This document shows, piece by piece, positions 8,550 through 15,588 of a DNA stretch of 36,100 nucleotides; the stretch's first letter is position 1, and every line of letters begins with the position of its first letter. Position numbers and translations under genes: made by a program. The notes beneath the pieces are model-generated. The model was not told where the DNA came from. It did not search any database and saw nothing but the letters and a program-made list of their open reading frames with translations. This stretch comes from JAPXSY01 sp034003585 (GTDB lineage Bacteria > Verrucomicrobiota > Kiritimatiellia > RFP12 > UBA1067): contig JAVEYH010000021.1 in the NCBI GenBank assembly GCA_034003585.1, positions 1 to 36,100 on the forward strand, read 5' to 3'.

Positions 8550-8578
8550 AATCTATCTGATCCTTGCGACGGAGTCAA
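8550..8578 (-). promoter_or_regulatory. Sigma70-like promoter for zinc-ribbon gene and rnpB
   Basis: On the minus strand, TTGACT (8578-8573) and TAGATT (8555-8550) are separated by exactly 17 bp. An A8 tract just upstream (8590-8598) could act as an UP element, which is fitting for a strongly expressed stable RNA. The same upstream stretch contains ACGGAT/ATCCGT arms at 8581-8586 and 8598-8603. Confidence 0.6.
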
Positions 8579-8657
8579 ATACGGATCGGTTTTTTTTATC
8601 CGTCCGGACGAAAGGGCCGCCTTTTCTTTTCCCCTCGCCGCGGCAATCTCCCGCGGG

Positions 8658-8663
8658 TATACT
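8658..8663 (+). promoter_or_regulatory. Possible -10 element of beta-helix gene
   Basis: TATACT lies 55 nt upstream of the ATG and matches the sigma70 -10 consensus at 5 of 6 positions. No acceptable -35 is present 16-18 bp upstream, so the promoter might need an activator. Confidence 0.3.
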
Positions 8664-8717
8664 GCAAAGAAATCGGGGAGAGGGTCCGCAAACGGATGCG
8701 GGGAAGAGGGAGGAACG

Positions 8718-11402
8718 ATGCGTTGTACCGGCAAAATGGCCATGGCCGCGGCCGCGGTGGTGGCGGGCACGGCCGCGGCAGCGGATTTCACGGTCGCAAC
8801 AAACGGCAGCGACCGGGCGGCGGGGACAGCGGAGGCGCCGTTCGCGACGCTGTCACGGGCGCGTGACGCCGCACGGGCGCTGCGGAAAACGGAACCGGGG
8901 CGCGCGTCGCCCGTGGTGGTCGAGATCCGGGAGGGCGTGTATACGCTGCAGGAACCGCTCGCCTTCTGTCCGCCGGACGCGGGCTCGCCGGAGGCCCCGC
9001 TCGTTTTCGCGGCGGCGGCCGGGGCGAGGCCCGTCATCAGCGCGGGAGTCCGGATCACCGGATGGAAAGCGGACGCCGACGGCGTCTGGCGCGCAACCGT
9101 GCCGGGCACGGCGCGGCGGGGATGGTCGTTCTCGCAGTTTTTCGTGAACGGCCGGCGCCGGCTGCGCCCGGCCTTCCCGGAAAACGGCTACTTCGTGCCG
9201 GAGGCGAATCTTCCCGGCGACACGAACAAGCGCGAGAGCAGGAAGGGATTCGTTTACGCCCGCGGCGACATCCAGCCGTCGTGGCGTCATTTCCGGGACG
9301 TGGAGGTGAGCCTCATTTGGGCCTGGCAGTATGCCCGCGCCCACGTCGCGTCCGTTGACGCCGGAAAAAGGGAAGCCGTGCTTTCCCTGAATGCCGACAG
9401 ACTCTTCAATCACCCGAACCGCACCGACCTTTACTACCGCCTGGTCAACATCCGGGAGGAGTTGAGGCGGCCGGGACAGTGGTACCACGACCGCGAGACC
9501 GGGGAGATCGCCTACCTTCCGGAACAGGGCGAGAATCCCGACCAGGCGGAAACCATCGCCTCGCGGCTGGAAAACGCGGTCGTGATCCGGGGGGAAAAGG
9601 GGAAGCAGCACGTTAGCGACATCACGTTCCGCGGCCTGACGTTTGCCTGGTCCGACTGGTCCATCGGCACAAACGGCTACTGGGACTCCCAGGGTGCGGC
9701 CGAACTCCCCGCCGCCATCCAGGCGGACTACGCGGACCGCATCCGGCTGGAAAACTGCGCCGTGCGGAACACGGGGGGTACGGCGGTGCGCTTCGGTCTG
9801 GGATGCCGCGACTGCGCGGCCGAAGGCTGTGAGATGACCGACGTCGGTGGAAGCGGCGTGGCGTCGGGCGCCTTCTGGAAAGGCGCGAGCGACAAGGACA
9901 ACGAGACCACCGGAACGGTCGTCCGCCAGTGCCTGATCGGATGGTACGGGCGCGACCAGCCCGGCGCGGTGGGAATCTTGATCGGGGGCGCAAACCGGTG
10001 CCTCATCGCGCACAACACCATTCATGACGGGTACTACAGCGGCATCTCGGTCGGCTGGACGTGGGCCGCGCACCCGAGCTTCACGCACGACAACACGGTG
10101 GAGTGGAACCACATCTACGGATACGCGCCCGGCGTGCTCTCCGACGGGGGCGGTGTTTACACCCTCGGGCTCCAGCCCGGCACGGTCATCCGCTATAACC
10201 GCGTCCACGGTGCCGTCGCCGCGCGATACGGGTTTCACGGCTTTTATTTCGACCAGGGCTCTTCCTGCCTCACCCTCTCGAACAACCTCGCGTATGACAC
10301 GGACAGCGGGATCGTGCTTCCGAACGGGGACAAGTCGGGGAATCTGATCGCGAACAACATTTTCGCGGACGGCCGCGACCAGCAGTTCTACGCGGAGGAC
10401 CGGACGGCGGACTGCAAATTCGGCACGAACCGCATCGAGCGCAACCTTTTCGCGTGGCGTGAGGCGAACCGGGGCGGCAACACGGGCGCGCCGAACCGGT
10501 ACGCCTCCAATCTTTGGTGGCTGGTCGACGCTCCGGAGAGGATCCGGACCGCCTTCAACGGGAAAGCGTTCGCCGAATGGGCGGAGACCGACACGGGCGC
10601 GGTCTTTGCCGACCCGCAGTTCCGGAACGCGGACATGGGGGATTTCACGCTTTCTCCCCGCTCCCCCGCACTCGCGCTCGGGTTCATGCCCTTCGACCTC
10701 GCCGATGCGGGGCGGACCCTGCCGCTGGTTTTCTCGGGCGACCAGCCCTTTCCCGGCGAGACGTTCCCGGTTGCCCCGCCGGATCAGCACCAAAAGATCT
10801 CAACCTGTTTTGAGGAATTTCCCGCCGGCGCCGCGGAATTCTCCCCGTCCGGCTGGCACACGGAAGGCCGGAATCCGAGCAATCTCCTCGTGTCCGTCAC
10901 GGAAGAGAACGCGGCGGCAGGCCGCCGCGCGCTCAAGATGGTCAACGACAAGTCGATCGGCCCCACACCGGCTCTGCGCTCGTGGGGGAGAAGGCTCACC
11001 GGCCGGCACATCCATCAATTCGACGCGTATCTGGAACCGGGCGCCACGCTCGCGTATTCCGTGCTGGACGCGAATGTGCCGCGCCGGAGATATGCGGTGG
11101 AAACCACGCTTCTGCGGGTGAACGGACAGGGTGACCTTGCGGGCGCGGACGGGAAAACGCGGATGCGGATTCCCTCCGGAACGTGGTTTCATGTCGAAAT
11201 GCGCGTCAGCCTCGGCCTCTCCGCGTGCGGCGCGTATGATCTCCGCGTCAGCCTCCCGCAAGGGGAAAAACGGCTCATGACGGCCATTCCCCTGCCGCGC
11301 GCGCTCCGGCAAATCGACGGGTTCCGGTTCGCCGCCGGCGGCCAGGACAAGGCCGCGGCGTACCTCGACAATCTCGATGTCGGGACAGGCCGCCCCCGAT
11401 AA
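8718..11402 (+). CDS. Secreted right-handed parallel beta-helix protein (GH141-like)
   Basis: The 894-residue protein has a signal peptide (MRCTGKMAMAAAAVVAGTAAAA). The mature start DFTVATNGSDRAAGTAEAPF, then ATLSRARDAARAL, is the usual opening of beta-helix enzymes resembling family GH141. Further family-like stretches are QFFVNGRRRLRPAFP, DITFRGLTFAWSDW and DGGGVYTLGLQPGTVIRYN, the last in the helix region. From about residue 690 a second domain resembles a jelly-roll/lectin-like module ending in AAYLDNLDVG. It probably acts on plant or algal glycans outside the cytoplasm, but the substrate is unknown and assignment to GH141 rests on memory of the motif pattern. The ATG at 8718 has GAGGGAGGAAC in front; the same frame is open well upstream, but no start there gives a signal peptide. 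Confidence 0.8.
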   Translation: MRCTGKMAMAAAAVVAGTAAAADFTVATNGSDRAAGTAEAPFATLSRARDAARALRKTEPGRASPVVVEIREGVYTLQEPLAFCPPDAGSPEAPLVFAAAAGARPVISAGVRITGWKADADGVWRATVPGTARRGWSFSQFFVNGRRRLRPAFPENGYFVPEANLPGDTNKRESRKGFVYARGDIQPSWRHFRDVEVSLIWAWQYARAHVASVDAGKREAVLSLNADRLFNHPNRTDLYYRLVNIREELRRPGQWYHDRETGEIAYLPEQGENPDQAETIASRLENAVVIRGEKGKQHVSDITFRGLTFAWSDWSIGTNGYWDSQGAAELPAAIQADYADRIRLENCAVRNTGGTAVRFGLGCRDCAAEGCEMTDVGGSGVASGAFWKGASDKDNETTGTVVRQCLIGWYGRDQPGAVGILIGGANRCLIAHNTIHDGYYSGISVGWTWAAHPSFTHDNTVEWNHIYGYAPGVLSDGGGVYTLGLQPGTVIRYNRVHGAVAARYGFHGFYFDQGSSCLTLSNNLAYDTDSGIVLPNGDKSGNLIANNIFADGRDQQFYAEDRTADCKFGTNRIERNLFAWREANRGGNTGAPNRYASNLWWLVDAPERIRTAFNGKAFAEWAETDTGAVFADPQFRNADMGDFTLSPRSPALALGFMPFDLADAGRTLPLVFSGDQPFPGETFPVAPPDQHQKISTCFEEFPAGAAEFSPSGWHTEGRNPSNLLVSVTEENAAAGRRALKMVNDKSIGPTPALRSWGRRLTGRHIHQFDAYLEPGATLAYSVLDANVPRRRYAVETTLLRVNGQGDLAGADGKTRMRIPSGTWFHVEMRVSLGLSACGAYDLRVSLPQGEKRLMTAIPLPRALRQIDGFRFAAGGQDKAAAYLDNLDVGTGRPR

Positions 11403-11436
11403 ACCGGCCGCAACGGGTTCAGCCAGGGACAGGGCA

Positions 11437-11459
11437 GGCAAGCGCGGATCAGGCTTGCC
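11437..11459. terminator. Weak hairpin between convergent genes
   Basis: GGCAAGC-N9-GCTTGCC overlaps the last codons of the methyltransferase and lies 35 nt after the beta-helix stop. It has no U-tract on either strand, so termination is uncertain. Confidence 0.25.
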
Positions 11460-12513
11460 GTTCCCCTGTTCCCCCCGCCCGCCTTTGGCCAGTCCTGCGG
11501 CACGCGCCCAAAGGCTTCGCGGCGCGGACCACGGAGTCCATCCACTGGCCCCGGCGCAGGAGCCTGACCTCCGCGAACCCCGCGGCCGACAGGTCGTCAC
11601 GGAGTTCGTTGAACGTGAACGTCCCGCCGCCGGGAGTGTTGACCAGCATGTTGACCGCGAACATCGCGCCGCCGGCGGGGCGCGTGCGGGACGCGTCCAT
11701 GACGATGTCGCGGATCAGGATCTGGCCGCCGGGCTCAAGGGCCGAAAACAACTTCGCGAACAATCTCCGGTTCTGCACTCGTGAGTTCTGGTGGACGATC
11801 GCGCTTACCCAGGCCAGGTCCGCGCCCTCCGGCAAGGCGCCTTTCATGAAGTCGCCGGGAACCAGCCTCACCCGGTCCGCCAGGCCGGCCTTACGCATCA
11901 GCCGCCTGGCCATGGGGATGACTTCGGGCCGGTCCAGTATGGTCGCTCGGGCGCCGGGATTGAGCCGGAGGAAGGGGACGGTCCACGTGCCGGAGGCCCC
12001 GCCCAGGTCCAGCAGGTGCGTGAACTTCAGTTTGCCGAGGCCGGAGATCAGCGGCGTTGCCATGGGCCCGGATATCTCGTGCATGGCCCGGATGAACGAG
12101 GCCAGGTCACCGTCTGCGCCCAAGACGCTCGGGCCGCGCGTGGCGGGTTTCCCGCGCATCACGACGCCGGCCAACTGCCCCCAGCCGCGCAGGCAGTTGC
12201 CGAGGTGGCGAACCATGCCCAGCACGCACTGCGGCCCGCCCTCGGCCAAGACTTCGGCCGCCGCCTGCGGAACGCTGTAGACTGGTTCGGCGCCGGCCGA
12301 CTTATCCAAAAGCCCGAGGGCGGCGAGCGCGTCCAACAGGACAGTCAGCGCTCTGGCATCCCCCTTGATGCGGCGGACCAGCCGCGCCGCGGTCATGGGC
12401 CGGGCGCGCAGGATCGTGAAGACGTCCAGCTCCGCCGCCGCGATCACGACGCATGCCGGCTGGAACCCGCGAACCAGCTCCAACACCGACTCTCTGTCCA
12501 GTTTCTTTTTCAT
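11449..12513 (-). CDS. SAM-dependent O-methyltransferase family protein
   Basis: This 354-residue protein has the two-domain layout of plant/antibiotic-type O-methyltransferases. An N-terminal winged-helix dimerisation region (about 1-90: FQPACVVIAAAELDVFTIL and TAARLVRRIKGDARALTVLLDALAALGLL) precedes a class I Rossmann domain (PF00891-like). The SAM-binding motif is LLDLGGASGTWTVPFLRLNP, followed by ATILDRPEVI and later GGQILIRDIVMD. The substrate is unknown. I start at ATG 12513 (MKKKLDRESV); the frame stays open upstream, but those starts lack a ribosome site and the added residues look unrelated. It sits at the edge of the accessory island and may belong to either side. Confidence 0.82.
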   Translation of the reverse strand: MKKKLDRESVLELVRGFQPACVVIAAAELDVFTILRARPMTAARLVRRIKGDARALTVLLDALAALGLLDKSAGAEPVYSVPQAAAEVLAEGGPQCVLGMVRHLGNCLRGWGQLAGVVMRGKPATRGPSVLGADGDLASFIRAMHEISGPMATPLISGLGKLKFTHLLDLGGASGTWTVPFLRLNPGARATILDRPEVIPMARRLMRKAGLADRVRLVPGDFMKGALPEGADLAWVSAIVHQNSRVQNRRLFAKLFSALEPGGQILIRDIVMDASRTRPAGGAMFAVNMLVNTPGGGTFTFNELRDDLSAAGFAEVRLLRRGQWMDSVVRAAKPLGACRRTGQRRAGGTGERQA

Positions 12514-12562
12514 TCCCGTGATCTCTCGTAGTGCCATTCCGAACGCCAAAAGGACGTTAGCA

Positions 12563-12745
12563 CACACAGTCATCCCGCTTCAAGCCGGTTACGTGCTGAC
12601 GCCGGGCCGATACTTGGGCGCAGAGCTTAACCAACAGTTTACAGAGTCGGCCAAGCTTGAGAAAACGATCAAGGCCAACCCCGACATCTTCTGGCTCAAG
12701 GAAGAGGCGTTCGAAGCTTCGGCCAACCTGCCCCCCGAGCCGGGC
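12563..12745 (+). pseudogene. Remnant of type I restriction-modification methylase C-terminus (HsdM)
   Basis: Sixty-one codons encode a peptide that looks like the end of HsdM. GYVLTPGRYLGAE matches the conserved GHVLTPGRYVGAE block, and the following QQFTESAKLEKTIKAN matches the helix after it. It then changes to DIFWLKEEAFEASANLPP, which resembles the C-terminal segment of another HsdM subgroup (DIFWLKDESLEDSANLP). No catalytic domain, start codon or ribosome site is present; the preceding DNA is the start region of the methyltransferase on the other strand. This is therefore a decayed fragment, perhaps a fusion of two. The recognition is from family memory and should be tested by a search. 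Confidence 0.6.
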
Positions 12746-12880
12746 GTGAACGGGCGGCTCAAGGCCAACCCTTTCGACGGGTTGGACGCCGTACCGCTGG
12801 CCATGGCCCGAAAGCGACCGCTGTCGGCATCCGAGAGGCGCTCGGCTACGTCCCGCAGGTCAGCGTCGCGACCGCGTAGT

Positions 12881-12910
12881 TGTCACAAATAACAGCTGTT
12901 TTATGTGACA
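12881..12910. repeat. 30-bp near-perfect palindrome
   Basis: TGTCACA and TGTGACA arms flank a perfect inner palindrome AACAGCTGTT; 13 of the 15 symmetrical base pairs match. It lies in the non-coding stretch between the HsdM remnant and the Fic gene. It could be a regulator-binding site, a recombination site or the trace of an element end. Confidence 0.6.
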
Positions 12911-12962
12911 CAGCCAAAACCAAGGCGCTTCAGAACGCGGGACAGTGGATCAAAGCCATATC

Positions 12963-13002
12963 GTAACGACTTTTCGAGTGACATCCGCAAATAAGTCGTT
13001 AC
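12963..13002. promoter_or_regulatory. Spaced 10-bp inverted repeat upstream of Fic gene
   Basis: GTAACGACTT (12963-12972) and its exact reverse complement AAGTCGTTAC (12993-13002) are 20 bp apart, so the arm centres are 30 bp (about three helical turns) apart. The right arm ends 34 bp before the Fic ATG. GTGACA lies between the arms and TACACT overlaps the right arm, a weak -35/-10 pair with short 15-bp spacing. The layout fits an operator for a dimeric or looping regulator. Confidence 0.5.
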
Positions 13003-13036
13003 ACTGTGGGCTTGAACAGGCGAGAAAGAGGTTACA

Positions 13037-14023
13037 ATGCCAGGGAAACCCTTCCAGTCGAAACTGAGCCCTTACGAGGATGAGGTCTTCGCCCTGCTGG
13101 ACGCGGGCCGGAGTTTCAGGCAGGTCGCCGAGCGGCTGAACCGATCCCACGGGCTCGGAGTGACGCATAACGCGGTGTTTTCATTCGCGAAGAGCCGCCG
13201 CAAGCGGCGCGGCGCCCGCCTTTTTTTCGAGGGACTCTCCCCCGACATCCGCGACCAGATGCTGAAACAGACCGCCACAGTCTGGACGCACGACTCCACC
13301 GCAATCGAGGGCAACACGCTGACGCTGGGCGATACGGTCAAGGTGCTGGAACTGGGGCTGACCATCAGCGGCAAAAGTCTGCGCGAGCATCAGGAGGTTT
13401 ACGGGCACGCCCGCGCGATCGATCTTGTCTACCGAATGCTCCGCCAGCCGGGAGTCACTGAAGAGGACTTGTTCGCCCTGCACCGAGCCGTGATGCAGCT
13501 TTCGGCGGTGGACGCCCTGAACCCGGTGGGCGGCTGGAAGCAGTCGTACAACGGCACCACCGGCGCGGTGAACGGGAAGGTCGTCTTCATGGACTACGCC
13601 GACCCGCTGGACGTGCCGCATCTCATGAAGCGCTGGCTCGGAGATTTCAACGCTTCGCCGGGCGGAGCCAGACAGCCGGCGGAGGCCATCGGCGCATTTG
13701 TGCGGGCGCACCTGGGCTTCGTGCGGATCCACCCGTTCTTCGACGGCAACGGACGCGTGGCGAGGCTTGTCGCGAATATCCCCGTGTTGCGCGCCGGCTA
13801 TCCGCCCATCACCATTCCCATGGAACGGCGCGGCGATTACATCGACATCCTGTGGGAGTACGAGAACGCGGTCGGCAAGATCAGGCGGGACGATCCACTT
13901 GTACCGCCGCATCCGGCCGTCGAACGGTTCACCGAGCTATTGCAGGCTGAATGGCAACGGACCCTGACGCTCGTCGAGGAGGCCCGCCGCCGCGAAGCCG
14001 AACGGCAGGCCAAGATGACGTGA
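13037..14023 (+). CDS. Fic family protein with N-terminal HTH-like region
   Basis: Fic enzymes transfer AMP or another nucleotide group from a nucleotide donor to hydroxyl side chains of target proteins. The 328-residue product has the canonical active-site motif HPFFDGNGRVAR beginning at His232. It also has the inhibitory-helix motif STAIEGN (residues 87-93), matching (S/T)xxxE(G/N), on the N-terminal side of the Fic core (class II arrangement), so activity is probably self-restrained. Residues 10-55 (YEDEVFALLDAGRSFRQVAERL and what follows) resemble an HTH for DNA binding. GAGAAAGAGG precedes the ATG. It is flanked by a restriction-modification remnant and inverted repeats, and no separate antitoxin gene is present. 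Target unknown. Confidence 0.88.
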   Translation: MPGKPFQSKLSPYEDEVFALLDAGRSFRQVAERLNRSHGLGVTHNAVFSFAKSRRKRRGARLFFEGLSPDIRDQMLKQTATVWTHDSTAIEGNTLTLGDTVKVLELGLTISGKSLREHQEVYGHARAIDLVYRMLRQPGVTEEDLFALHRAVMQLSAVDALNPVGGWKQSYNGTTGAVNGKVVFMDYADPLDVPHLMKRWLGDFNASPGGARQPAEAIGAFVRAHLGFVRIHPFFDGNGRVARLVANIPVLRAGYPPITIPMERRGDYIDILWEYENAVGKIRRDDPLVPPHPAVERFTELLQAEWQRTLTLVEEARRREAERQAKMT

Positions 14024-14322
14024 TGGCGAGAAGCGAACCGCGAATTAGGCGAATCGGGCTAATGGGTATGCGACGGGAGAGGTTGTCCCGAGACGGAGTA
14101 AGTCCCCACCCCCTATCAATAGCTCCTCCGGCACGGACTCGGCCGGCGCGAAGCTGAAGGCCGTTCTGGAGGGGCTACCACGCAGGTGCCATCATTGGCT
14201 TCGTAGCGTATTTCTCCGAACATATGCCAATTTTTGGCCTAGCCTTTGGTGTAGTATGCCACCAAAAGCCACCCACACCCTTCTCTCAACACCTTCCATC
14301 CCCTATTACTAGAGGTTTAAAC
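14024..14322. other. Non-coding, lower-GC interval with inverted repeats
   Basis: No convincing gene lies here. Two inverted repeats stand just before the next gene: GCCAA-TTT-TTGGC (14226-14238) and TTTGGTG-N8-CACCAAA (14245-14266). Base composition drops in GC from about 14200 onward compared with flanking genes, which suggests imported DNA. The hairpins could be regulatory or structural. Confidence 0.4.
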
Positions 14323-14622
14323 ATGCACGAAACAACCAAAACCAAGCCCGAAGACCTTAAATCAGGCAAAGAGGACAGCCCAAAAACCGTCCGCAGGAAC
14401 CGCTGGCTCAAAGATATCAGCATAGGCGACAACCAGTATTTGCACGAGCGCCTTGTGAGTATCTTTTCCAATCTCGTCTCGCACTATTGCGGTGCAATCT
14501 ACGATCCGGACACGTTCATCCCGATCCAAAACCTGATGAGGCGGGAAAAGGCACTCGAACTGTTCGCATGTTGCTCTACGGGAACCAGCCGCGGAAACGG
14601 CCAAACCGCGAACAGGCCGTAA
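14323..14622 (+). CDS. Small protein of unknown function
   Basis: I do not recognise this 99-residue protein. It starts MHETTKTKPEDLKSGKEDSP, a charged and probably disordered lead-in, followed by RNRWLKDISIGDNQYLHERL and a more hydrophobic central segment with VSIFSNLVSHYCGAIYDPD. It ends in a Ser/Gly/Arg-rich tail. There are no membrane segments and no metal motifs beyond scattered Cys. AGAGG lies 8 nt before the ATG at 14323, a better start than the in-frame ATG at 14224. It has lower GC and different codon use than its neighbours and lies between the Fic gene and the tRNA, which fits acquired DNA. It could be a truncated gene. Confidence 0.5.
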   Translation: MHETTKTKPEDLKSGKEDSPKTVRRNRWLKDISIGDNQYLHERLVSIFSNLVSHYCGAIYDPDTFIPIQNLMRREKALELFACCSTGTSRGNGQTANRP

Positions 14623-14630
14623 AAATGAAA

Positions 14631-14664
14631 AAAGGCCAATAAAAACGCAGTCTTATTGGCCTTT
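14631..14664 (-). terminator. Terminator of the tRNA gene
   Basis: A perfect 12-bp stem AAAGGCCAATAA/TTATTGGCCTTT with a 10-nt loop begins 5 nt after the tRNA CCA end. On the minus strand it is followed by TTTTTTCATTTTT, a classical intrinsic terminator. In the plus direction it could also weakly end transcription of the small gene at 14323. Confidence 0.85.
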
Positions 14665-14668
14665 ACGA

Positions 14669-14744
14669 TGGTGGCGGGTGAGGGTCACGATCCCCCGACC
14701 TGCGGATTATGATTCCGACGCTCTACCAACTGAGCTAACCCGCC
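14669..14744 (-). tRNA. tRNA with CAT anticodon (elongator Met, or Ile2)
   Basis: This is a 76-nt cloverleaf including an encoded CCA. The acceptor stem GGCGGGT/ACCCGCC is perfect, the D-arm is GCTCAGTTGGTAGAGC, the anticodon loop is ATCATAA (anticodon CAT) and the variable loop is AGGTC. The D-arm and G-rich T-stem resemble bacterial elongator tRNA-Met, but a tRNA-Ile2 read with lysidine cannot be excluded. Two oddities: the 27-43 pair is T-C, and the T-loop reads ATCGTGA instead of TTCRANN, so A54 and T58 replace the nearly universal T54 and A58. It has a strong promoter and terminator of its own, so it is probably expressed. Confidence 0.85.
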
Positions 14745-14758
14745 GAAAAAGTGAGGCT

Positions 14759-14787
14759 ACTGTACAGAATCCGCCCGGCGCTGTCAA
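14759..14787 (-). promoter_or_regulatory. Sigma70 promoter of the tRNA gene
   Basis: On the minus strand a perfect -35 TTGACA (14787-14782) and a -10 TACAGT (14764-14759) are separated by 17 bp, about 15 bp ahead of the tRNA 5' end. Confidence 0.75.
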
Positions 14788-14904
14788 CGCTAACCGGAAA
14801 GGAACCGGCGTGACACGGCTTGAACAACCGGGAACGCTGTGTTACGTTGGGCGCATCCGTTCCCGGACCGGCAGGGTACCCGGCGGGACGGCGGGAGCGC
14901 GCGC

Positions 14905-15573
14905 ATGCCGATACAGGTGATCATCGTGGAAGACGACCCCCGGTTGCGTTCCGGATTGCGTGAAATCATCAACAGCGATCCGGCCTGCGCCTGCGTCGGC
15001 GCGTACGGTTCGGGTGAAGAGGCGCTGCAGCAGGCGCCCGCACTCAACCCGCAGGTCGCCGTGATGGACATCAACCTGCCCGGCATGGATGGCATCGCGT
15101 GCGTGCGGCATCTCGCGGAAATCCTGCCCGAACTCCAGATCGTGATGCTGACCGTTTATCAAGACACCGACAACCTGTTCCGCGCCCTGGCCGCGGGGGC
15201 GCACGGCTATCTCGTGAAACCCGCCCGCGCCCGGGATCTGCTGGATGCGATCCGCGATATCCACCGCGGCGGGGCCCCCATGACCAGCGCGCTGGCGCGC
15301 AAGGTCGTCGACGCGTTCCGCGACCGCGCGCCGCCCGCGCAGCCGCCGCCCGCCGCCACGCCGTCCGCCGCCGAATCCGGTGAGTTGGCGCCGCGGGAAA
15401 AAGAGGTGCTCGACCTGCTGGCCCAAGGCTTCTCCTACAAGGAGATCGCCGACAAACTGAATGTCGCCTTCGCGACGGTACACACGTATGTCCTGCGGAT
15501 CTACAAGAAGCTACACGTGCGCTCCAAAAACGCCGCGGTGGCCCGCTGGCTCGGATACCAGCCCGGTGAATAG
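14905..15573 (+). CDS. NarL/FixJ-type two-component response regulator
   Basis: The 222-residue DNA-binding regulator has an N-terminal receiver domain (IIVEDDPRLRSGLREII, phosphoacceptor Asp55 in VAVMDINLPGMDG, conserved Lys in GYLVKPA). A Pro/Ala-rich linker of about 25 residues follows, then a C-terminal LuxR-type HTH (LAPREKEVLDLLAQGFSYKE to VHTYVLRIYKKLHVRSK). ATG 14905 is chosen because it opens directly on the first receiver strand and has GGGAG upstream; the frame is open further 5', but without domain sequence. No histidine kinase is adjacent, so it is an orphan here. The next gene begins 15 nt downstream and may be co-transcribed. Confidence 0.92.
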   Translation: MPIQVIIVEDDPRLRSGLREIINSDPACACVGAYGSGEEALQQAPALNPQVAVMDINLPGMDGIACVRHLAEILPELQIVMLTVYQDTDNLFRALAAGAHGYLVKPARARDLLDAIRDIHRGGAPMTSALARKVVDAFRDRAPPAQPPPAATPSAAESGELAPREKEVLDLLAQGFSYKEIADKLNVAFATVHTYVLRIYKKLHVRSKNAAVARWLGYQPGE

Positions 15574-15588
15574 GAGAAAACGCCAACC

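Noticed and set aside
8853..10793. 646-codon open frame opposite the beta-helix gene
   Set aside because: High-GC shadow frame; composition is Arg/Val/Pro-rich with no domain, and the opposite strand has a signal peptide and family motifs.
12802..12872. Frame reading ATAVGIREALGYVPQVSVATA before a stop
   Set aside because: Looks protein-like but no family could be named and no start is present; kept only as part of the non-coding island.
14023..14157. 44-codon frame starting at the Fic stop codon
   Set aside because: No ribosome site of its own, Arg/Pro-rich, and no recognisable pattern; probably chance.
14118..14175. Peptide resembling a fragment of a Fibrobacter-type major paralogous domain (NSSSGTDSAGAKLKA)
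   Set aside because: Only about 15 residues of weak similarity; too short to support a pseudogene call.
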